A DNA stretch of 11,227 bases from an uncultured Eubacteriales bacterium (lineage in GTDB: Bacteria; Bacillota; Clostridia; Oscillospirales; CAG-272): the NCBI GenBank assembly GCA_958352145.1, contig CATWNM010000049.1, positions 1 to 11,227 on the forward strand. The letters run 5' to 3'. The stretch's first letter is position 1. The number at the start of each line of letters is the position of its first letter. The notes beneath the pieces were generated by a model. That model ran no database searches and was not told the DNA's origin. It saw nothing but the letters and a program-made list of their open reading frames with translations. Shown here piece after piece: positions 6,175 through 11,227 of the stretch. The position numbers and the translations under genes are program-made.

Positions 6175-6203
6175 TTGATAATCATATGTTTTTATGGTAA
6201 ACT
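6175..6203 (+). promoter_or_regulatory. Promoter of nnrD
   Basis: TTGATA (6175-6180) and TAAACT (6198-6203) are 17 bp apart. Transcription would start near 6210, which rules out ATG codons at 6194 and 6206 as starts and supports the one at 6254. On the other strand a TATGAT (6186-6181) with TTGCAT 19 bp upstream (6211-6206) may be the ymxH-like promoter, so the two would overlap. Moderate confidence. Confidence 0.5.
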
Positions 6204-6253
6204 ACATGCAAAAAGGAAGGAGCCTTGCCCCAAAATACTGCGGGGTGGTTGAC

Positions 6254-7093
6254 ATGAACGAGTATATCACACAAGATTTTGTTAAAAATGTGCTTCCAAA
6301 GCGCAAACGCGAATCCAATAAATCAACCTTTGGCCGTGTGCTGCTTGTCTGCGGAAGCGACTCCATGCGCGGCGCGGCTGCGCTGGCTGCGCGCGGCGCC
6401 CTGCGGCTGGGCGCGGGACTTGTGACGCTTGCCTCCGCGAAATCGGTCATTGACACACTCTCCGCGTCTCTCTGCGAACCGATCTATTTGGACGTCGAAT
6501 CCGGTGATCTCTTTAAAACGGCGGAGAAAATGCAGGTTATTGGACTTGGCTGCGGGCTCGGTACCGGGGAAACCACAGCCGCATGGACAGCCAAATTTCT
6601 TTCGTCCGCAGGCGCGCCGCTGATCCTGGATGCGGACGGTATAAACGTACTCGAAGGACATGCGCATCTGCTGCATCAAGCAAAGCGCCCGGTCCTGCTC
6701 ACACCGCACCCTCTTGAATTTTCAAGACTGTCTGGGCTTACGGTGAAAGCTATACAGGCCGACCGTGCGCATATCGCGCGGACGTTTGCCGCAGAATATG
6801 GAATAACCCTTTTGCTCAAAGGTGCAAATACGGTCGTCACCGATGGAAAAACGACGCTCATCAACCCCACAGGTTCAAGCGCGCTTGCCAAAGGGGGAAG
6901 CGGAGATGCACTTTTCGGTATGATCTGCGCGCTGGCGGCGCAAGGAACGCAACTGTTGGAAGCGGCGGCCATCGCGGCCTATCTTCACGGAATGGCAGGG
7001 CAGCGGCTGGCCAAAATTTATTCGGAATACGGCGTGCTGCCGAGCGATCTGCCGGCCGAAGCCGCTCGGATCCTGGCGGAATGGGGATATTAA
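6254..7093 (+). CDS. nnrD: ADP-dependent (S)-NAD(P)H-hydrate dehydratase
   Basis: NnrD repairs hydrated NADH and NADPH, using ADP (ATP in eukaryotes) to drive dehydration. The 279-residue product matches the stand-alone bacterial form (about 280 residues) with a ribokinase-like fold and no N-terminal epimerase (NnrE) domain. Motifs in order: CGSDSMRGAAALAARGALR (33-51), GLGCGLG (97-103), LDADGINVL (125-133), LTPHPLEFSRL (149-159), LLKGANTVV (187-195), and NPTGSSALAKGGSGDAL (204-220), whose Asp218 is the expected catalytic base. The start at 6254 is chosen from the family N-terminus (NEYITQDFVKNVLPKR) and the promoter position; its ribosome binding site is only a moderate GGGGTGG. The open frame upstream to 6194 begins before the predicted transcription start. 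It is the only plus-strand gene here, divergent from the ymxH-like gene and convergent with the araC-type gene. No NnrE partner is visible. Confidence 0.93.
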   Translation: MNEYITQDFVKNVLPKRKRESNKSTFGRVLLVCGSDSMRGAAALAARGALRLGAGLVTLASAKSVIDTLSASLCEPIYLDVESGDLFKTAEKMQVIGLGCGLGTGETTAAWTAKFLSSAGAPLILDADGINVLEGHAHLLHQAKRPVLLTPHPLEFSRLSGLTVKAIQADRAHIARTFAAEYGITLLLKGANTVVTDGKTTLINPTGSSALAKGGSGDALFGMICALAAQGTQLLEAAAIAAYLHGMAGQRLAKIYSEYGVLPSDLPAEAARILAEWGY

Positions 7094-7150
7094 AGAAAAA
7101 CAAAAAACGGCCGCTCTGTTCACTTCACAAATTGGAATGTATACCGCCAA

Positions 7151-8125
7151 TCATTTTACCGTTTGCCGAACCGGTCTGACATACTTCCAGAATCGCCTGC
7201 AGTTGTGATAGAAATAAAATACTCTGCCGGGCGTGGTATCCAGACGGTAACCGCTGCTTTCATAGTCGAAAGTTTTCATGGCCAGTTCTACTTTCTCTTC
7301 CACGCTTTGGCTTTCTGTCTCAAAGTCAAACGGCCCGTGTTCAAAAACGACATAATCGCCGTCAGGAACATCCATCAAAAGCATTTGAGCAGGAACCGGA
7401 CCATTATAATCAGTTGGAAGTCTTACCCCATAGCATTCTGCCAGCGGAATTCCCCAACTGCAAATTCTGCCTGCCGGCTCATTTACCCATGCCATAAGCT
7501 GTCCGCTCCCGGCATTTTCCTCCGTACCGCCAATATCATCCAATTTTCCCGGAATACTGTCCAACAAACCGCAAATCGTTTCACAGTCCTGCCCCGGGAT
7601 CAAACTCTGCTTCTGCCAGAAATCCCAGTACCCGATACTCTCATAATTTCGGATATGCAGAAATTTGTGCGCCGGAATATGCACAAAATAAGTTTTTATC
7701 TCTCCTTTACTCTGTTCCATGTCTTTCATCGCTCCTTCTATAAGATAACAGTCAAAAGGTTTGATGATTGTACGGAGTACGACCGGCGCTGGGTTCTCGC
7801 GATAGCCGCTTGGAGACACGCCATAGGCTTCTTTGAACGCCCTGGTAAATGCCTCATGTGAGGAAAATCCATACTTCACGGCAATATCAAGAATACCGTC
7901 GTTTGTATCGCGAAGCTCCTTGAGTGAAAAAGCCAGCTTTCTGTACCTGAGATAATCTCTGAACCGCATCCCGGATATTTCACTGAATTTCCTTGAAGTA
8001 TAATATTCAGAATACCCCAACATCTGAGCCAAAGTTTGAAGCGTCAACGACGCATTATTTTCGTTTTTTATACATTCGTCAACCTTATCTACGATTTGCT
8101 GTATATACCTGTACCAATCCGACAT
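7151..8125 (-). CDS. AraC-family transcriptional regulator with GyrI-like effector domain
   Basis: This 324-residue regulator has the DNA-binding part first and the sensor last, unlike classical AraC. Two helix-turn-helix motifs lie at about 26-64 (LTLQTLAQMLGYSEYYTSRK) and 78-109 (ILDIAVKYGFSSHEAFTRAF then YGVSPSGYR). A linker leads to a GyrI-like/SOUL-type domain (about 125-320) with IPAHKFLHIRN and the closing DYVVFEHGPFDFE region; such domains bind small hydrophobic or cationic ligands in relatives such as BmrR and Rob. No membrane segment is seen. The start at 8125 is an ATG with a weak GGGGC; the frame stays open to a TTG at 8143 but that lacks a site. It converges on nnrD with 57 bp between stops, where a T-rich run on the minus strand lacks a convincing stem. 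Targets are unknown; it may act on its own gene or on the GH2 gene at a distance. Confidence 0.93.
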   Translation of the reverse strand: MSDWYRYIQQIVDKVDECIKNENNASLTLQTLAQMLGYSEYYTSRKFSEISGMRFRDYLRYRKLAFSLKELRDTNDGILDIAVKYGFSSHEAFTRAFKEAYGVSPSGYRENPAPVVLRTIIKPFDCYLIEGAMKDMEQSKGEIKTYFVHIPAHKFLHIRNYESIGYWDFWQKQSLIPGQDCETICGLLDSIPGKLDDIGGTEENAGSGQLMAWVNEPAGRICSWGIPLAECYGVRLPTDYNGPVPAQMLLMDVPDGDYVVFEHGPFDFETESQSVEEKVELAMKTFDYESSGYRLDTTPGRVFYFYHNCRRFWKYVRPVRQTVK

Positions 8126-8249
8126 CGCATCAGCCCCATTCAATCATCTGGCTATATCATATCTTAACAGAAAACATATTTCTTGATTTGATTTGCGATA
8201 AAAAATAATATTCTTTGCTGTATTGCCGCATAGCGCTGTATTTATAAAA

Positions 8250-8303
8250 AGGGTAAAAAAGAACCTACCCGTATTGCAGAAAGCACTGCATCATACGGGC
8301 AGG
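8250..8303 (-). terminator. Rho-independent terminator of rpsU
   Basis: On the minus strand CCTGCCCGTAT...GCAG (8303-8286) pairs with CTGC...ATACGGGTAGG (8279-8264), broken by a 2-nt asymmetry and one G-U/mismatch, and leads into TTCTTTTTTACCC followed by a further T-run. It lies 62 bp after the rpsU stop. On the plus strand there is no T-run. It separates rpsU from the downstream araC-type gene. Confidence 0.85.
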
Positions 8304-8365
8304 ATTCTTAACTCGGCGCTGAAATCGCTTCACTGAACACATCGGCGGCCGTTTTTCTGTTTTGA

Positions 8366-8542
8366 TTACTTATATTTACGCTTGCGAGCCGCCTCAGACT
8401 TCTTCTTGCGCTTTACGCTCGGCTTCTCATAATGTTCTCTTTTGCGAAGTTCGGTAAGCACACCGGATCTTGCACACTGGCGCTTAAAGCGGCGAAGAGC
8501 ACTGTCCAGAGATTCATTTTCTTTTACTCTGATTTCTGCCAT
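8366..8542 (-). CDS. rpsU: 30S ribosomal protein S21
   Basis: S21 is a small, very basic 30S protein near the platform that helps 16S rRNA base-pair with mRNA at initiation. The 58-residue product reads MAEIRVKENESLDSALRRFK at the start, a central CARSGVLTELRKREHYEKPS, and a C-terminal run rich in Lys and Arg ending RKRKYK; this is full length for the Firmicute form. The start at 8542 has GGGAGGG nine bases upstream; a 16-codon extension upstream runs through the leader hairpin and is rejected. It has its own consensus promoter and terminator. It is downstream of leuS on the same strand with no terminator between them, so read-through could add to its expression. The usual clostridial partner yqeY is not next to it. 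Confidence 0.97.
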   Translation of the reverse strand: MAEIRVKENESLDSALRRFKRQCARSGVLTELRKREHYEKPSVKRKKKSEAARKRKYK

Positions 8543-8566
8543 CTGAATTTTCCCTCCCCTCGCCAA

Positions 8567-8582
8567 TTGGGCATTTGCCCAA
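8567..8582 (-). repeat. Perfect hairpin in the rpsU 5' leader
   Basis: TTGGGC-ATTT-GCCCAA is a perfect 6-bp stem (extendable by one A-T pair) with a short loop, located between the rpsU transcription start (near 8596) and its Shine-Dalgarno. It has no U-run in the minus-strand RNA. It may stabilise the transcript or serve as a protein-binding site in r-protein control; this is inference. Confidence 0.45.
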
Positions 8583-8602
8583 CCAAACAAATATTACACT
8601 CT

Positions 8603-8631
8603 ATTATATCGTTTTCATTTGAAAAAGTCAA
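8603..8631 (-). promoter_or_regulatory. Strong consensus promoter of rpsU
   Basis: TTGACT (minus 8631-8626) and a perfect TATAAT (8608-8603) are separated by exactly 17 bp. The -35 begins only 24 bp after the leuS stop codon. This is the best promoter in the window, as expected for a ribosomal protein gene. Confidence 0.85.
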
Positions 8632-8654
8632 TAGAGAAAATAGAAAATTTTGAA

Positions 8655-11057
8655 TTATTTTACTACAATATTGACGATTTTGTTTGGAACCACAATTTCT
8701 TTCACAATGATTTTGCCTGCGGAGGCCGCAATCAGCCGTTCGTCTTTTTTAGCGGCGGCAAGCGTCTCCTCTTTTCCGAGATTCTGCGGCAAAATCATTG
8801 TTCCTTTAAACTTGCCGTTTACCTGAAGCGCGATCTCGACCGTTTCATCTATTGTTTTTTCCGCGTCATACAACGGCCAAGACTCCAGCGATAAAAGCGT
8901 ATCATGACCAAGCTGCTGCCAGACTTCCTCGCAGATATGCGGTGCAAACGGGCAAAGCAGTTTGGCAAAGATTTCGAGTTCCTGCTTGGTAAGTCCGCCA
9001 TGATCGTAGACTTCGTTGATAAATGCCATCATCGAGGCAATCGCTGTGTTGAATTTCATGGCGTCGATATCTTCCGTGACTTTTTTAATCACTTTATGCA
9101 GACTGGATTCGAGCGCCGGAGAAACCTCCCCTGTCTGCACCATATCCGTCAGCGCGGCAAACCGCTCCAAAAACCGCTTGCAGCCGCGGATACTGGCCTG
9201 CGACCATGGCGCTGACTTCTCAAAATCGCCGATAAACATTTCATACAGCCGCAGCGCATCCGTACCGAACTCTTTTACGACATCATCCGGATTGATCACA
9301 TTGCCGCGGGACTTGGACATTTTTTCTCCGTTTTCGCCCAAAATCATGCCGTGCGCCGTACGCTTGAGATAAGGTTCCGGGCAGGACAGTATGCCCATAT
9401 CATAAAGAAACTTCGCCCAAAAACGAGAATACAAGAGATGCAGCGTGACATGCTCCATGCCGCCGTTATACCAATCGACCGGCATCCAATAATCCAGTGC
9501 TTCCTTGGCAGCGAGCGCCTCCGTATTCTTTGGGTCGCAGTAGCGCAGAAAATACCAAGAAGAACCGGCCCAGTTCGGCATTGTATCCGTTTCACGAACA
9601 GCCGGGCCACCGCAAACAGGACAACTCGTATGCACCCAGTCGGTGATTTTGGAAAGCGGCGATTCTCCGGTATCCGCCGGTTCATAATCCTTGACCGGGG
9701 GCAGCAAAAGCGGAAGCTCCTCCTCCTTTAAGGGCTGCCAGCCGCATGTTTTGCAATGCACCATCGGAACTGGCTCTCCCCAATAACGCTGCCGCGAAAA
9801 CACCCAGTCGCGAAGTTTAAAATTCGTTTTCTTCACACCGGCGCCGCGCTGCGCCAGCCACTCGACGATCTTTTCCTTCGCCTCAGAAACCTCCAGCCCG
9901 TTTAAAAAGCTGGAATTCACCAATCTGCCCGAGGAAACGTCGGTGAACGCGGCCTCTTCTACATTGCCGCCCGCAACGACCTCTATGATAGGAAGATCAA
10001 ATTTTTTTGCAAAATCCCAGTCGCGCGTATCGTGTGCAGGCACCGCCATGATCGCACCCGTACCATAAGTCGAGAGGACGTAGTCCGAAACGAAAATCGG
10101 AATTTTTGCGCCGTTTACGGGATTGACGGCCATCACACCGTCCAAACGGACCCCGGTTTTGTCCTTGACCAGTTCCGTACGTTCAAAATCCGATTTGCGC
10201 GCAGCCTCCTCGCGATAAGCGGCGATTTCAGCGTAATTCTTTAATTTATCCTTCCATTGATCCACCAGTCTATGCTCAGGCGCAATAACCATATACGTCG
10301 CGCCGAACAACGTATCCGGCCGCGTCGTATATACGACGATATCGTCGCCCTCGGTGGATTTGAATGTAACTTCGGCGCCGTGAGAGCGGCCGATCCAGTT
10401 GATCTCCTGCGTTTTGACCCGCTCGATAAAATCCAGATTTTGAAGATCGTCGATGAGTCTGTCCGCATATTCCGTAATTTTCAGCATCCATTGGCTTTTA
10501 ACCTTATGCACAACTTCGCTGCCGCATCGCTCGCAAACGCCGTTGACGACTTCTTCATTCGCCAGCACAACCTTACAGGACGTGCAGAAATTGACGTTCA
10601 TTTCCTTTTTGTAAGCCAAACCATGCTTATATAACTGAATAAAAATCCACTGCGTCCACTTATAGTAATCCGGATCGGTCGTATTGATCTCTCTTGACCA
10701 ATCGAAACTAAAACCAAGCATTTTCAGTTGTTTTTTAAACCGAGCGATGTTCTGCTCGGTAACCACTGAGGGATGAATTTTATTTTTTATAGCATAATTC
10801 TCTGTGGGAAGTCCAAACGCATCCCAGCCCATCGGAAAAAGAACGTTATATCCCTGCATACGTTTTTTCCGGGCAACAATATCCATCGCCGTATACGGGC
10901 GCGGATGCCCGATATGCAGTCCCTGCCCCGAAGGATACGGGAATTCCACAAGCGCGTAGTATTTCGGCTTAGTAAAATCATTTTTTGCCTCAAAGGCACG
11001 CTTTTCATCCCAAATTTTCTGCCACTTGGGTTCGATTTCTCTATAATTATGCTTCAT
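8655..11057 (-). CDS. leuS: Leucyl-tRNA synthetase
   Basis: LeuRS charges tRNA-Leu with leucine and edits misacylated norvaline or isoleucine. The 800-residue product is full length for a class Ia bacterial enzyme. It has the HIGH motif HIGHPRPYT (48-56), GWDAFGLPTENYA, a first four-cysteine zinc knuckle (158, 161, 175, 178), the CP1 editing domain with the T-rich TTRPDTLFGA (244-253) and GTGAIMAVPAHDTRD (332-346, Asp346 in the editing position), a second cysteine set (435, 438, 479, 482), KMSKS (579-583), and the C-terminal anticodon and LeuS-specific domains. The first motif ends HPRPYT where E. coli has HVRNYT, the alternative form in some clostridial enzymes. The start at 11057 has GAGG nine bases upstream and overlaps the end of rsfS by 11 nt, implying translational coupling. 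No T-box lies directly before it; control would come from the rsfS side. Confidence 0.98.
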   Translation of the reverse strand: MKHNYREIEPKWQKIWDEKRAFEAKNDFTKPKYYALVEFPYPSGQGLHIGHPRPYTAMDIVARKKRMQGYNVLFPMGWDAFGLPTENYAIKNKIHPSVVTEQNIARFKKQLKMLGFSFDWSREINTTDPDYYKWTQWIFIQLYKHGLAYKKEMNVNFCTSCKVVLANEEVVNGVCERCGSEVVHKVKSQWMLKITEYADRLIDDLQNLDFIERVKTQEINWIGRSHGAEVTFKSTEGDDIVVYTTRPDTLFGATYMVIAPEHRLVDQWKDKLKNYAEIAAYREEAARKSDFERTELVKDKTGVRLDGVMAVNPVNGAKIPIFVSDYVLSTYGTGAIMAVPAHDTRDWDFAKKFDLPIIEVVAGGNVEEAAFTDVSSGRLVNSSFLNGLEVSEAKEKIVEWLAQRGAGVKKTNFKLRDWVFSRQRYWGEPVPMVHCKTCGWQPLKEEELPLLLPPVKDYEPADTGESPLSKITDWVHTSCPVCGGPAVRETDTMPNWAGSSWYFLRYCDPKNTEALAAKEALDYWMPVDWYNGGMEHVTLHLLYSRFWAKFLYDMGILSCPEPYLKRTAHGMILGENGEKMSKSRGNVINPDDVVKEFGTDALRLYEMFIGDFEKSAPWSQASIRGCKRFLERFAALTDMVQTGEVSPALESSLHKVIKKVTEDIDAMKFNTAIASMMAFINEVYDHGGLTKQELEIFAKLLCPFAPHICEEVWQQLGHDTLLSLESWPLYDAEKTIDETVEIALQVNGKFKGTMILPQNLGKEETLAAAKKDERLIAASAGKIIVKEIVVPNKIVNIVVK

Positions 11058-11227
11058 TGCCGCTGTCCTCGCTGCCCTCAGGGCGGATATCTCCGGTCAG
11101 GAACCGTTTGATATCGACTTGACTTTCCTCATGATATAATTTTTCCAGCTTATAAAAATCGCGCTGCTCTCGGGTAAAAATATGCACGAGCACCGGGCCA
11201 TAATCCATCAGCACCCATGTGCCGGTG
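11047..11227 (-). CDS. rsfS: Ribosome silencing factor RsfS (YbeB/Iojap), 3' part
   Basis: The last 60 codons of an Iojap/YbeB-family protein enter from the right edge. The visible core, TGTWVLMDYGPVLVHIF then TREQRDFYKLEKLYHEE, matches the family end (W-x-L-[IM]-D-[YF]-G-x-V-x-V-H-[IV]-F and the F-Y-x-L-E-x-L-[YW] helix). RsfS binds ribosomal protein uL14 and prevents subunit joining when nutrients are scarce. After the usual end near the L-E-x-L-Y helix this copy runs on for about 27 polar residues (including GDIRPEGSEDSGNEA), likely disordered. Its TAA (11049-11047) lies inside the leuS start region, an 11-nt overlap in a different frame. The 5' part is beyond the window. No start codon is available here, so an ORF scan needing one would miss it. 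Confidence 0.93.
   Translation of the reverse strand, partial: TGTWVLMDYGPVLVHIFTREQRDFYKLEKLYHEESQVDIKRFLTGDIRPEGSEDSGNEA

Noticed and set aside
6194..6253. Upstream ATG starts extending nnrD by 20 residues
   Set aside because: These codons lie within or before the predicted -10 element and the extra residues do not match the family N-terminus.
7094..7150. Terminator between nnrD and the AraC-type gene
   Set aside because: There is a GC-rich CGGCCG followed by T-runs on the minus strand, but no stem of useful length precedes it.
7163..7861. Plus-strand frame of 232 codons antisense to the AraC-type gene
   Set aside because: The minus strand encodes two recognisable helix-turn-helix motifs and a GyrI-like domain; the plus frame has none.
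1..11227. Mobile elements, CRISPR arrays, tRNA or rRNA genes
   Set aside because: I saw no transposase, integrase, regularly spaced repeats or cloverleaf/T-loop pattern outside coding genes on either strand.

Overview
The window looks like ordinary chromosome of a Gram-positive clostridial bacterium, probably a gut-type Oscillospiraceae/Ruminococcaceae relative. The reasons are the YlmC/YmxH-family sporulation-associated gene, strong GGAGG-type ribosome binding sites, sigma-A-like promoters with 17-bp spacers, a stand-alone rpsU, a cytoplasmic GH2 glycosidase, and AraC regulators carrying a C-terminal GyrI-like domain. The taxonomic placement is inferred from gene content; no rRNA is present.

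Left part (1-3884, accessory, all minus strand): the 5' portion of a diacylglycerol-kinase-family lipid kinase runs off the left edge. Upstream of it lies an intact glycoside hydrolase family 2 gene with its own terminator, a TATAAT promoter with a weak -35, and a tandem 10-bp direct repeat near -60 that resembles an activator site. Next comes a decayed AraC/GyrI-type regulator (2703-3426) with an internal deletion, one in-frame stop and about five frameshifts, followed by hairpin-rich non-coding DNA.

Middle part (3885-7093, housekeeping): rpsB and tsf (ribosomal protein S2 and elongation factor Ts) form a minus-strand operon behind a clear promoter and a 5' leader that folds into a stem closed by a perfect 9-bp inverted repeat, a good candidate for S2 autoregulation. 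Upstream is a ymxH-like PRC-barrel gene. It diverges from nnrD (ADP-dependent NAD(P)H-hydrate dehydratase, metabolite repair), the only plus-strand gene; the two share a compact intergenic region with back-to-back promoter elements.

Right part (7151-11227): an intact AraC regulator with a GyrI-like effector domain converges on nnrD. It is followed (in plus-strand order) by rpsU with a strong promoter and terminator, then leuS, whose start overlaps by 11 nt the end of a partial rsfS gene (ribosome silencing factor) running off the right edge. rsfS, leuS and rpsU share direction and no terminator was seen between leuS and rpsU, so they may be partly co-transcribed. The set is thus mostly translation: S2, EF-Ts, S21, LeuRS and RsfS.

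I found no mobile element, CRISPR array, tRNA or rRNA, and nothing that convincingly amounts to a new defence or biosynthetic system. The most interesting items are the structured rpsB leader, the dissected regulator pseudogene, and the repeat architecture upstream of the GH2 gene.
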